Source: JAWKTV01 sp041398905 | GTDB taxonomy: Bacteria; Planctomycetota; Planctomycetia; Planctomycetales; Planctomycetaceae | Assembly (NCBI GenBank): GCA_041398905.1 | Contig: JAWKTV010000023.1 | Coordinates: 1 to 52,998, forward strand | Reading direction: 5' to 3' | DNA: 52,998 nt | Made by a program: the position numbers and the translations under genes | Shown: positions 42,627 through 52,998 of the stretch, piece by piece | Position numbering within the stretch: position 1 is the stretch's first letter | How the letters are laid out: every line of letters begins with the position of its first letter | The notes under the pieces: generated by a model | Databases searched by the model: none | Seen by the model: the letters and a program-made list of their open reading frames with translations, nothing else | What the model was told of the DNA's origin: nothing

Positions 42627-42764
42627 ACTGACATCGTTCCCACCAGCAGTCGTCGCTGACAGCGGTCTGTGATGACCGTCCGGCGGATCGCCAGTCCATG
42701 CCGCGCCGTTGCGGCCCTGGGCTGGCCATGCGGCTCGAATACGAAGTCTCACCAACAATCCAAC

Positions 42765-44277
42765 ATGCTGACTCGACCTCGATCATTCCTCGCTTTGTTG
42801 CTCGTCGTTTGTTGCGGGCAACACCTTTCCGCCGACGATGCGGCGCGGACCAAGTCCTCCGAGGTCGAGGAGTCATGGCAGATCACGGCTCTGCAAGGGC
42901 AGAAGATCGGGTACTCCCAGAATCGGTCCTGGTCCGAACTGCGTGACGGCCAGACAGTCTACGTCACCGATGTCCACATGCACTCCGTCCTCAAACGGTT
43001 CGGCGGCAAGGTGACGATGATTATCGACCAGCGTATTGAGGAAGCGGAGGATGGTACGCTGCTGGGGTTTACGCTGACGATGGACAACCCGCCGTCGAGC
43101 AAAATCACCACGAAAGGCACCGTGAATGGCGACGAGCTGACGCTCGAAATCACCTCCGCCCAACAGACGGTCGTCTCCAGGCAAGCGGTCCCCCGCGGGG
43201 TCAAGTCCTCCAGCTATCCCGACCGGATCACCCGATCGAACCCGCCCGCGACGGGCGAGTCACAGACCTATTTGATTTACGACCCGCAACTCAGCCTCGC
43301 CGCCAATATCAAGGTCACGGAGGGCCGCCGGTCGCTTTCAGATTCCCGGAGGAGAGCCGCAGCCGGGCTGGCTGGTGACGATCGAGTTCCTGGATGGCGT
43401 CCCCGGCCTGAAGATCAACACCTGGCTCAACTCCGACGGTGACCCTGTAATGGCCGAGGTCCCGTTGCTCGGCAGCGCGAGTTGGGATGTCCCCAAGGAA
43501 GTGGCGATTGAGGAGATTCCCGACGACATCGACCTGGGGCTGTCGACGCTGATCGAGACAGCGAAAATCGAGCGACCCTACGACACACGGCGCGTGCAAT
43601 ACAAGGTCCGTTGCGCACCCGAGTTGCCGACCACCACCTTCGCGGGGACCGGCACGCAGCGGGTTGAATCATTGTCCGACGACACCGTCCAACTGACTGT
43701 CGAGTCGGTTCGCCCCGGTGACCTGCCTGCCGGCGGCGCGGCCGCCGCTGAGCCGGACGCGGGCTATCTGGCCGCGACCGCGCTGGCGAACTGCAACGAC
43801 GAGGCGATCAAGAAGCTCGCCCTCAAAGTGGGCAACAACGACCTGACGCCCGCCGAGATCGCCGTCGCCGCCGAGCGGGCGGTCCACGAGTGGCTGACGA
43901 AGGTCAACATGTCCAACAACATGGCCACGGCGTCGGAAGTCGTCCGCAGTCGGGAGGGGGACTGCACCGAGCACTCTTTCCTGTTGACCGCCGTGCTTCG
44001 GGCGCGCGGCATACCGGCCCGAGCAGTCGTCGGACTCGTGTATGTCGAGCCGCAGTCGGCCTTCGCGGGACATGCCTGGGCCGAGGCCTGGATCAATGGC
44101 CGCTGGGTTCCACTGGATGCGACGCTCGCCCGCGGCGGGATCGGCGCGACGCACATCAAGCTCGCGGACAGCGACCTCGCCGACGGCGCCCCGGGCCTCA
44201 TCGTCGCCGCGATCTCAACCTGGCGACTGCTCGACAAGGCGGAAATCGAACTGCTCGATGTGGAGCATCCGCAATAG
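42765..44277 (+). CDS. Secreted transglutaminase-like protein (two frameshifts)
   Basis: Start MLTRPRSFLALLLVVCCGQH at 42765 is a signal peptide. A beta-rich N-terminal region follows (WQITALQGQKIGYSQNRSWS, VTDVHMHSVLKRFGGKVTMI). Two breaks near 43318 and 43350 lead into WLVTIEFLDGVPGLKINTWL. The transglutaminase-like domain has catalytic Cys in SREGDCTEHSFLLTAVLRAR, His in FAGHAWAEAWINGRWVPLD and Asp in the same stretch. These proteins cleave or form amide bonds in the periplasm; the substrate is unknown. Fragments are 42765 to about 43320 and 43375 to 44277. It converges with prfB. Confidence 0.87.
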
Positions 44278-44336
44278 CGGCCGGAGCGCTCAACACCAAC
44301 ATCAACGCTGACGGGGCAATTCGCCCGCCGAGCAGC

Positions 44337-45437
44337 CTACTTCGCGATGCTCCAGCGCAGGTACGCCTCGATAAATGGCTGCACCGCACCGTCGAGAACC
44401 TCGAACGGGTTCGACGTCTTCAGCTCCGTCCGGTCGTCCTTCACGAACTGCTGTGGCTGCAGCACGTAGTGACGAATTGTCTGGCCTCCGAAGCCGATCT
44501 TGCTCTTTTCGCCGCGCCGCGCGGCCACCGCAGCGTCCTGCTTCTCGCGTTCGATCTGATAGAGCTTCGCGATGAGCATCTTGCGGCCGTCGCTCGGTTC
44601 TTGTGCTGGCTCCGCTCACTCTGGCATTTCGCCACGACGCCCGTCGGCACGTGCGTCAAGCGGATCGCGGATTCGGTCTTGTTGACGTGCTGTCCCCCCG
44701 CACCGCCCGCTCGCATCGTCTCTTCCACGACATCTTTGTCCCAATTGATGTCGATGTCGATGTCTTCATCGACATCCGGCGTCACGTCGACCGCCGCGAA
44801 CGAAGTGTGCCGGCGGCCTTGCGAGTCGAATGGACTGATCCGGATCAGCCGGTGGTTACCCGTCTCGCCCTTGAGGTAGCCGAACGCGAACGGCCCCTTG
44901 ATATGCAGGGTAACGTTGCGAATCCCCGCCTCTTCCGCATCCGACCGGTCGATCTCCTCTACGGCGAATTCCTGCAGTTCCGCCCAGCGAAGATACATCC
45001 GCATCAGCATCCCCGCGAAGTCCGCGGAGTCGGTCCCGCCTTCGCCCGCCTGCACGGTCATGTAGGCGTTGCCGGCGTCCACGGCGTCCGGCATCGCGGC
45101 GTGCAGTTCGACCGCTTCGAGCTTCCGCTCCAGGGTCTCCAGCGCCTCGCGAATGTCCGGAACAACGCTGTCGTCTTCCTCGGCGAATTCGAGCAGCACC
45201 TCCAGGTCGTCCGACTGCTGCTGCAATTCGGTCACCGGCTTGATGGTGGCGTTCAGACGCTTCAACTCACCAACGAGAGTCTGCGCAAGCTCCTGTCGAT
45301 CCCAGAAGTCAGGCAGCTCCATCCTGCGGCCGATTTCGCTCACGCGGGCATGTTTGACGTCGTAGTCAAAGACAGCCTCGGAGCTGGACCACACGTTCCA
45401 TCAGTGTTTCGGCTTTCTGCCGCAGTTCGCTATCCAT
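44337..45437 (-). CDS. prfB: Peptide chain release factor 2, with programmed frameshift
   Basis: Start MDSELRQKAETLMERVVQLR at 45437, then GCL and an in-frame TGA (45366-45368). Translation continues in the +1 frame as DYDVKHARVSEIGRRMELPD. Diagnostic RF2 features follow: YMTVQAGEGGTDSADFAGML and the GGQ loop MRAGGAGGQHVNKTESAIRL that reaches the peptidyl-transferase centre. A separate one-base loss near 44585 shifts the last part, which restored reads KMLIAKLYQIEREKQDAAVA and ends FIEAYLRWSIAK at 44337. RF2 recognises UGA and UAA stops. The first shift is regulatory and real; the second is probably a sequencing error. Confidence 0.95.
45366..45371 (-). promoter_or_regulatory. prfB: prfB programmed +1 frameshift site (CTT TGA)
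   Basis: Reading leftward, CGAGGC TGT CTT TGA C places the in-frame stop TGA after the slippery CTT, with a GAGG Shine-Dalgarno-like run just upstream. Slipping one base gives GAC TAC GAC GTC, that is DYDV, which is the conserved RF2 sequence after the shift. This is the well known RF2 autoregulation site: low RF2 lets the ribosome slip and make more RF2. Confidence 0.92.
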
Positions 45438-45660
45438 CGTCGATGCTTCGGTTGTTCGAACGAAAAATCAGGTCGCCAGCGACACAGCGACTGACGACCT
45501 CGGGAATGTAGCGGACAACGCGATCGAAGGGGAGCGTTGGGGGCTCCTCGCGTGCCGCGCTGGTATTCGAGGCTGGATGGGACGACGCCGACCCGCTGGT
45601 CGCCTACAATGTCCGATCGGCTCAACTTCACTCTTACAGCCTTCACGTTTCACGGACTCG

Positions 45661-47076
<1,416 letters not shown>

Positions 47077-47115
47077 CGGCCAGCGGCCAACCCGCGCCAC
47101 CTCATCACAACACCC

Positions 47116-47146
47116 CAGCACCCGGCGTTCGCAACGCCGGGTGCTG
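47116..47146 (+). terminator. Strong hairpin downstream of leuC
   Basis: CAGCACCCGGCGTT (47116-47129) pairs perfectly over 14 bases with AACGCCGGGTGCTG (47133-47146), loop CGC. It is 40 bases past the leuC stop and is the strongest stem I found in the window. No T-run follows, so termination may need Rho or be inefficient. Confidence 0.7.
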
Positions 47147-47259
47147 TACCGCACAAGCCAATCAACCCCACGCCCGACGCGCCAACCTCCGAACATCTTC
47201 CAAACGATTGAACCGCCTGCCCTATGTGAGCGGTTTCGCGTTCAACCACGGGATAACCG

Positions 47260-48993
47260 ATGCCCCCGTTCCGACGATCTCTGGTGGGAGTGTTGTTGTT
47301 CGTCGTGATGACCGACATGACGTCGGCCGCCGAGTTTGTCCCGGCCCCCGTGCTCCGCCGCCCGACGAGCCTGTTGCTCGACGCCGCGCATGACCGGCTT
47401 TGGGTCGCTCACCGGGAGACCGGTTCGATGTCGCGAATCGACCTGCGGTCGTCGAGCGTCACCGGCGAGTTCCGCATCGGAGGTTCGCTGGTGGATCTCG
47501 CCGCGCACCCGGGTAACCCGGGTGCCGCGGGCGCTGGATGCCGGACGCAACGAATTGCTGCGGCTCGACCTGACCACTGTTGAGCCATCGATCGTCAAGC
47601 TGCGGCCGGTCGCCCCGCATTCCCGCAAGGTCGTCGTCTCCGCCGATGGTCGGCTCGCCTGTGTGACGTCGCTGTGGTCCGAACGTCTCACACTCGTCGA
47701 TCTCGCCAGTGACGGCGTCGAGGGACAGAGTCGGCACGTCGAACTTCCATTCGCCGCCGACCAGGCGCTGCTGGTCGATGGCGACAGATCGCTCCTTGTC
47801 GCCGACGCATTCCGCGGGCGGCTCGCCATCGTTGATCTGGCGACGGCAAGAGTCGAGGCCGTACGTGAGTTCGCCGGGCACAATATCCGCGGACTCGCGC
47901 TCAGCCGGGACGGTGAGTACGTCTACGTCGTCATGCAGCATCTCAATCCGCAGGCCTTGGCGGACTTCGATGACGTGACATGGGGGATACTATTCTTCAA
48001 CGGAGTGCGGGCGATCAAACGGGAGTCGCTGCTCGATCCGACCCGCGACCCGCTCGAAGACGCGAGAGCGCTGTCGCTGGGAATGGCGGAGGACCATGCC
48101 GGCGACCCCGGCCAACTGACCGTCGAACCGGACGGACTTGTGATCTCGGTGCTCTCCGGCAGCGGCAACATCGCCATCGGCACCGAGCGCTTCGACCTGC
48201 AGCCGGTGCAGGTCGGCAACCGCCCCGTCGCCGCCGTTCGCGACGCCGCCCGCGGAGTCGTCTACGCGCTCAACCAGTTCTCCGATTCCGTCACCGTGGT
48301 CGATGTCGCCGAGCGAGTCACGGTCCGCGAGATATCACTCGGCCCGGAGTCTCCCAAAACGTCCGAGCAGCGGGGAAGAGTTGTTCTTCAGCCGCCCGCA
48401 TCGCCCACGACCGCTGGATGACCTGCAACTCATGTCATGTCGAAGGGCATACGGTCGACGAACTGGTCGACACGTTGGGCGATGGCGACTACGCGCCCCG
48501 AAGCGGATTCCCTCGCTGCTGGGCACGGCTTCCACCGAGCCATACGCCTGGAATGGCTCGCTGGACGACCTGATGACACAGGTGAAGAAGTCCGTCAGCT
48601 CGACGATGCACGGTCCGCCGCTGAGCGACGCCGCTCTGGCCGACCTCACCGCCTACGTTGCCTCGCTGCCGTCTCCTCCGCCGCGGCTGGTCTCGCCCGA
48701 CGAGAGACTGGTGACGGCCGGTCGGGAATTGTTCGAGAGTCGCGGCTGTGTACGCTGTCACGCCCCGCCGATTTACACCTCCCCGGCCACCTACGACGTC
48801 ACACTTCGCGATGAGCAGGGCCGTTCAGAGTTCAACCCCTTCGCTCCGCGGCGTGAGCCGCCGCCACCGCTGGCTGCACGATGCCCGCGCCAAGCAACTC
48901 GAAGAGGTTTGGCAGGTGTGGAAGCACCAGCTTGACGAGCCCTTGACCACCGACGAATCAGCCGCGCTCAGCGAGTTCCTGAGATCGCTGTGA
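47260..48993 (+). CDS. Secreted beta-propeller / di-heme cytochrome c protein (about five frameshifts)
   Basis: Start MPPFRRSLVGVLLFVVMTDM at 47260 is a signal peptide. Then YVTN-like propeller blades appear: LLLDAAHDRLWVAHRETGSM, KVVVSADGRLACVTSLWSER, NIRGLALSRDGEYVYVVMQH and VVYALNQFSDSVTVVDVAER. Two c-type heme sites follow, CNSCH (about 48427) and CVRCH (about 48748), with RGEELFFS and AAGRELFESRG-like leads, and it ends DESAALSEFLRSL. The propeller-plus-heme order resembles periplasmic cytochrome c peroxidase or MauG-like proteins, but both hemes are assigned only by motif. Frame changes near 47520, 48355, 48400, 48500 and 48835. Confidence 0.8.
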
Positions 48994-50515
48994 GACCATG
49001 TGTTCCTCCATCTGAGACCAGCATGCCTGCGACCGAGTGGTCCGTCAGTCCCGGCTTGAGAGATCGATGGCCGCCTCCAGCGGGTAATCCCGCCGCTTCG
49101 GTGACGCGGTTGAAGTACACCCGACCGGCGACATAGTTCACCAGTTGCACGCAGGTCTCTGGATTCGACAGGGCGAGCAGTTCGGCGAACTGCTCGTCTG
49201 TCAGTGCGATCGGCGACATCGCGAGTTGTCCCGCGAAGTTCAGGATCGCTCGATCAAGTGCCGGGAGGTGCGAGCGATCGCCATCAAGCAGAAAGATCTG
49301 CTCGTCGGACTGGCCGAGTTCGCGCAACCGCGCATACGCCTGGCCGACTGCGTACCAGGCGCGGTCCTGGCGTGCCACCAGCCACGCGACTTGGGCCTTT
49401 TGCAGCGATGTGAGTACGCCGGTATCGCTGGTCAGCTCCAGGAGTGCGGGGACGCGACCGCCGCCGTCGTTCGGAAAGTTGGCCAGAAGAAGCACGAAGT
49501 TCGGGAGGGATCCGGCCGGCGCATTCGTGCCCAGCCGCTCCCGAGCGGTGACTTCGTCAACGAGCGGGAACCGGGCATGTCGCGTCGCGGCGGCGGCGAG
49601 GTGCGAACGAACGTCGTCCGTTGATTCGAGTTGCGGCCGCGAAGTCGCGCCCTGCGCCAACTTTGGAGCGGCGAGTTCGGGTTCTGCGGCGGCCACAACA
49701 ATCGAGCGCGCCGCGCGGTGCTCCGGCGCAGTGGGTGTCAGAAAGGTATCGACAGGCAGCAAGCGATCGACTGGGATGTCGGGCGACCTGTTGCGAAAGA
49801 ACATTTCACCATGTTGCGATTGCGGAACTCCCAGCCCTTCCTTCCACCGATTGATGGCGTTGTTCCAGGCGATCGAAAGGGTCATTTCCAGAATCTGCAG
49901 GTCGGTGTAGTGTGCGCGGAGCTCAACAAAGTCCGCATCCTCGATGAGATGCGGCTCCCAGGTAAGTCGTCGCGCGTAGGCGAACGCCGGTCGCTCGTGC
50001 GCCGGATGCTGGAGCCAGTCGAGATCGAGGGTGGCGATCTGCTCATCCGACATTCCAACGGCCGAAAGCTTCTGTTCCTGATGCCCCAGGCAATAGTGGC
50101 AGTTGTTGACGCGCGAGACGATCCAGAACAGCCGTGTCTTGAATGCGTAGGAGAGCGTCATCGCCTCATCGGCGTTCCGCGTGAAGTCGCGTGTCCGGGG
50201 CGGGGTGGAATCCGCTGGCCGTGTGCCCGGAGGGGGCAGCAGATTGGCGTAGACGACCGACGGTGAACCGGGAGGGAGGTAGGCCTCCCGAAGACGCATC
50301 TCATAGGAGAAATGCCGCAGGTCGCCCGCAACGGTCTCTTCCGGAACCGCCGGTAGGGGAATCCGCGGGGAGCGACCTTTGAGGTCTTCTAACTGCTCCT
50401 TCATGATCGGCCGCGTGAGCGGGATCGGCCGCGGCGTCGGAACGACTTGTTCCTCGGCCATGCAAGCGGACTGACAATGCAGCCCGATCGACATCAGCAG
50501 CAGACAGTAACGCAT
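48968..50515 (-). CDS. Secreted double carboxymuconolactone-decarboxylase/AhpD-like protein
   Basis: A 515-aa protein. MRYCLLLMSIGLHCQSACMA is a signal peptide. Domain 1 (about residues 50-240) has FWIVSRVNNCHYCLGHQEQK with the AhpD-type CxxC (CHYC) and LQILEMTLSIAWNNAINRWK. Domain 2 (about 280-480) repeats the fold as VAWLVARQDRAWYAVGQAYA, LRELGQSDEQIFLLDGDRSH and FAELLALSNPETCVQLVNYV, but has lost both catalytic cysteines. AhpD-like enzymes reduce peroxides through this CxxC. The 3' end overlaps the cytochrome gene's end by 26 bases, tail to tail. Intact. Confidence 0.85.
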   Translation of the reverse strand: MRYCLLLMSIGLHCQSACMAEEQVVPTPRPIPLTRPIMKEQLEDLKGRSPRIPLPAVPEETVAGDLRHFSYEMRLREAYLPPGSPSVVYANLLPPPGTRPADSTPPRTRDFTRNADEAMTLSYAFKTRLFWIVSRVNNCHYCLGHQEQKLSAVGMSDEQIATLDLDWLQHPAHERPAFAYARRLTWEPHLIEDADFVELRAHYTDLQILEMTLSIAWNNAINRWKEGLGVPQSQHGEMFFRNRSPDIPVDRLLPVDTFLTPTAPEHRAARSIVVAAAEPELAAPKLAQGATSRPQLESTDDVRSHLAAAATRHARFPLVDEVTARERLGTNAPAGSLPNFVLLLANFPNDGGGRVPALLELTSDTGVLTSLQKAQVAWLVARQDRAWYAVGQAYARLRELGQSDEQIFLLDGDRSHLPALDRAILNFAGQLAMSPIALTDEQFAELLALSNPETCVQLVNYVAGRVYFNRVTEAAGLPAGGGHRSLKPGLTDHSVAGMLVSDGGTHGLTAISGTR

Positions 50516-50558
50516 GTGGGAACTCTCAACAGGAGGTGAGATGTTGTGGCGGCTCCAG

Positions 50559-50996
50559 CTACTCACGCACGATCGTCAGTGGGTCGCCGGCGGAAACGAT
50601 GTAGATGATCTGCAGCAGTTGATCGCGGCGGGCATTGACGCGCCGCACCTTCAGCCGGGTACGAACGCTGTAGGAGTTTCCGAACGTGTTGCCGGATTCC
50701 TCGATCTCGTAGTCAATCAACTTCGTGCCCGCGTCCCACTCCGGCTCAACGCCCCGTATTGGTGGTGTGCGGCGGCTCAGATCCTCCGCACTGCCATCGG
50801 CCTTCCATGTCTCGAGGAAGTCGGTGAGTGCCTTCGCGGCGAAGTCGGGACTTGGGGGTGGTGGTGGAGGAGCTTGTCCGCAGCCGATGAGCACCGCGCA
50901 GGCAGTCGCCAGCAGGCCGGTGATTCGGCAACGTACGACGATTGAAAGAGCCGGCTGATTCGACGCGAACCATCCAGCACGCGAGAACTGAAGCAT
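50559..50996 (-). CDS. Small lipoprotein of unknown function
   Basis: A 145-aa protein starting MLQFSRAGWFASNQPALSIV with hydrophobic GLLATACAVLIGC, lipobox LIGC, then a proline stretch (APPPPPPSPDFA) and a globular part FLETWKADGSAEDLSRRTPP-IRGVEPEW. It ends RRDQLLQIIYIVSAGDPLTI. Start 50996 follows GGAGGATTTCGCA, a strong ribosome binding site. It sits between the DUF1559 gene and the AhpD-like gene, all leftward. Pairing of a DUF1559 gene with a small lipoprotein is, from memory, common in planctomycetes. Confidence 0.75.
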   Translation of the reverse strand: MLQFSRAGWFASNQPALSIVVRCRITGLLATACAVLIGCGQAPPPPPPSPDFAAKALTDFLETWKADGSAEDLSRRTPPIRGVEPEWDAGTKLIDYEIEESGNTFGNSYSVRTRLKVRRVNARRDQLLQIIYIVSAGDPLTIVRE

Positions 50997-51151
50997 TGCG
51001 AAATCCTCCGAACAAGCGACTGCGAACCCCGCGATCGCCCGGCAGCCATCGCCCCTCGCAGGGTCGATGGCTGGTCCGGTACGATCGAGCGTGAATCGAA
51101 CGACATTCGTGATCCGACAGCGGAACCGGGTCGTCGACTGCGGGTGTCGAG

Positions 51152-52123
51152 CTAGAACTGCACAACTTCGCCGCGATCGCGAGTTCCGACTCCGCGCCAC
51201 ACATTCAGGTCAATGTTCTCAGAGGCGAATTTGACGACCCCATCGCCCACCAGCACGTTCACGCCGCCAGGATGCGCGCTGTTGGCGGTCGTCATGATCC
51301 TGCCCGGTGGGTACATGCACGAGAGCGAATTGGGTGGTGCGGTATGCCAGTAGATCGTCGTCGAGTGGTAGGCGTATAACCACGGCACCCCGACGTTCTG
51401 TACCGATGCCGCAGGCCATTGCCTGGTGAGATCGGTGACGTCAACGGCGCGGCAGATGTTGTAAGCCTCGTCCGGATTGTTCGGATAGATGTTGGGGTAG
51501 AGCGTGTCCTCGCGCGACCCGATCATCGCGTTGCCATCGCCCGTCTTGCGCTCTGAGAACATCACGGTGTTCGACAAGCCGTCCGTGATGTCATTGAAGC
51601 CAATGCTGCTGTCGCGAAAGAACAACCCGTCAGCGGCCGGTTGAGTGGCATTCGCACCGGTCTCGATCGAGGGCAGCCCGCTGAACAAGATCTGCACACC
51701 CTGGTTGTAGTAGTAATTGTTCCGTCCACCCGCGACTGCAGGCATCCGGTCGGGATTGGACGGACACAGGAACACATCAACCGACGTATCCCGAGCCGTC
51801 GCGTTACTCGCATGGGAGAAGGACTGATTCCAGTCGATCGTGTCGTAGAGCGGCTTCTGTTCGAGTTGTGGCAAGATGCGTCCATGCACGGAGATGCCCT
51901 CGAATGCCAACCCCCCGGAGTTCCCTGACGGAAGGGATTTGAAGATTCCCTCGTAACTATGGAGTGCCACTCCGATATTGTGCAGGTGATCGTGACACTG
52001 GGCCTTCCGGGCGGCTTCTCGCACCTGCTGGACAGCAGGCAGCAGCAGCGCCACGAGGATGGCGATAATGGCGATCACGACGAGCAGCTCAATCAATGTA
52101 AACCCGCGAAGTCGAGGTTTCAT
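51152..52123 (-). CDS. DUF1559 prepilin-like protein
   Basis: A 323-aa DUF1559 protein. The short basic leader MKPRLRG is followed by FTLIELLVVIAIIAILVALL and PAVQQVREAARKAQCHDHLH, with prepilin cleavage after Gly7. Further family marks are SFSHASNATARDTSVDVFLC-PSNPDR, FNDITDGLSNTVMFSERK and SAHPGGVNVLVGDGVVKFAS. The region from the leader to CHDHLHNIGVALHSYEG is nearly identical to the protein at 58-1023, while the middle parts differ, so the two diverged from one ancestor. Intact. Confidence 0.95.
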   Translation of the reverse strand: MKPRLRGFTLIELLVVIAIIAILVALLLPAVQQVREAARKAQCHDHLHNIGVALHSYEGIFKSLPSGNSGGLAFEGISVHGRILPQLEQKPLYDTIDWNQSFSHASNATARDTSVDVFLCPSNPDRMPAVAGGRNNYYYNQGVQILFSGLPSIETGANATQPAADGLFFRDSSIGFNDITDGLSNTVMFSERKTGDGNAMIGSREDTLYPNIYPNNPDEAYNICRAVDVTDLTRQWPAASVQNVGVPWLYAYHSTTIYWHTAPPNSLSCMYPPGRIMTTANSAHPGGVNVLVGDGVVKFASENIDLNVWRGVGTRDRGEVVQF

Positions 52124-52621
52124 AAGTCCGTCTCCAGTTTGGACAGCGATGCGAATAAGGGACAAGAAAAGTCAGCGGGCGCGCAGCAGTCCAGATCGGC
52201 CGCCTGCGACCACAGCAACTGCTGACCGGTGCCTGCGTCACCCAGCGGTAGGGATCCTGCCGACGCCCGTCATGCTCGATCAATCGGACTGGTGCTGACG
52301 GCGTCGGCCACTTCTTGCAGCGGCCACCGCCGAGTCATTGGGTAGCGTGATGGGCCGCGCGACACAGCCAGGCCGCAGCACGAAAACGCTGCGCGGCTCG
52401 CCTGCGGCGAACATCGATCGATTGTCGAGGGGCAGCTCGACTCGCGAGTGTCCAGTGACCGACACACGTCCGTATCAGCGAACGTGGTCGCACGGTGTCA
52501 ATGCACCAACTCGCAAGAATCATCCGGCCTGCAAGCCGCGACGGCCAAGGCGTGGGCGTGCAGCGCGGACCTTCGCGATGAAGATACGCGCGCCAGATGA
52601 GGCTCCCGTCAACCGACGCAC
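52124..52621. other. Intergenic region upstream of the DUF1559 gene
   Basis: No gene is supported in these 498 bases. They should contain the promoter of the leftward DUF1559 gene and the 3' flank of the partial gene at the window end. I see no strong hairpin, repeat or coding bias. Confidence 0.5.
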
Positions 52622-52998
52622 CTAAGCACGTGGAGGACGCTCGATGCGGGATGTCCAACCCGGGGGAAGCATGACCGCAGCCTCCGCAATACGGCGGGCA
52701 GTCATCTGCGGCGACTGCGCACAGTCGCCCAACAAGAGACCTGCGAACCGATCATGTTCCAGCGTCGGTACGCGATCAGGAAAGAGCGGTGCGGGTGACA
52801 GCGGCGCATTGTGACATCCGGGGCCATGACACGGCGGCGGCGGCGAAGGCCGCTCACCCGAACTCTGCCCCTCGGCGGCCAGGTCCGCCGGGATGCCGGG
52901 CTGTGCGTGAACCATCGACGTGTCAGCCAACCAGTCGCCACATGACGCAAAGGCCGAATCGGTGCATACCGTCTGCAGAGCAACGACAAACAGCGCCG
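52622..52998 (-). CDS. Secreted proline-rich protein, partial (start beyond the window)
   Basis: The frame is open from the right edge: ALFVVALQTVCTDSAFASCG (end of a signal peptide), then DWLADTSMVHAQPGIPADLA, GERPSPPPPCHGPGCHNAPL and LLGDCAQSPQMTARRIAEAA. It ends WTSRIERPPRA with the stop at 52622. The C..PPPPCHGPGC cysteine pattern is characteristic of small exported planctomycete proteins of unknown role, from memory. Its N-terminal residues lie outside. Confidence 0.7.
   Translation of the reverse strand, partial: ALFVVALQTVCTDSAFASCGDWLADTSMVHAQPGIPADLAAEGQSSGERPSPPPPCHGPGCHNAPLSPAPLFPDRVPTLEHDRFAGLLLGDCAQSPQMTARRIAEAAVMLPPGWTSRIERPPRA

Overview
The window is GC-rich bacterial chromosome, almost certainly from a planctomycete. 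The main signs are three DUF1559 proteins (two with the N-terminal prepilin motif GFTLIELLVVIAII), a heme protein of the Pirellula/Verrucomicrobium type, secreted FG-GAP, FGE-like and CxxCH proteins, a BatA-type protein and a DUF6754 protein. I see no rRNA, tRNA, CRISPR array, insertion sequence or phage genes. It reads as ordinary core and accessory chromosome with genes on both strands.

Layout. 0-4 kb: DUF1559 pseudopilin, a 62-aa zinc-ribbon protein and a secreted heme-binding protein. 4-6.2 kb: a Ycf46-like AAA+ ATPase, badly broken in this sequence, overlapping an unknown gene. 6.2-12.3 kb: endonuclease III, an AstE/AspA-family zinc hydrolase, an FGE-like protein and a Ski2-like helicase. 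12.5-16.6 kb: PilT-like and GspE/PilB-like ATPases plus a CvpA-like membrane protein. 16.7-25.3 kb: an FwdD-like molybdopterin-binding domain, a VCBS/FG-GAP protein, a secreted unknown, DUF6754, an FMN reductase, a secreted esterase and an EamA-like membrane protein. 25.4-32.3 kb: a large secreted protein with an internal DUF1559 part, a HisA/HisF-related barrel, an unknown, a CrtI-type desaturase and a DUF900 lipoprotein hydrolase. 32.7-38 kb: housekeeping genes purE-purK, gcvH, rpiB, a Sua5-LMW phosphatase fusion and prs. 38.2-47 kb: BatA-like, YyaL-like, transglutaminase-like, prfB and leuC. 47.2-53 kb: a propeller-cytochrome c, an AhpD-like double-domain protein, a lipoprotein, a second DUF1559 pseudopilin and the end of another secreted protein.

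Sequence quality matters here. About half the genes carry one or more single-base indels, several of them in short G or C runs. The broken genes include prs, prfB and rpiB, and the reading frame resumes with fully conserved protein each time, so I treat these as uncorrected sequencing or assembly errors rather than decay. Such genes are given as one full span with the breaks described. One frameshift is real: the CTT-TGA-C programmed +1 site in prfB.

The most interesting locus is 35.0-36.6 kb. A Sua5/YrdC domain is fused to a low-molecular-weight phosphatase with the exact CTGNTCRS loop of the protein-arginine phosphatase YwlE, and it overlaps rpiB by four bases. This is the Bacillus ywlC-ywlE-ywlF(rpiB) neighbourhood in fused form. 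A second theme is C1 metabolism: an FwdD-like domain and a HisA/HisF-related protein of the type seen in methanopterin-using organisms.
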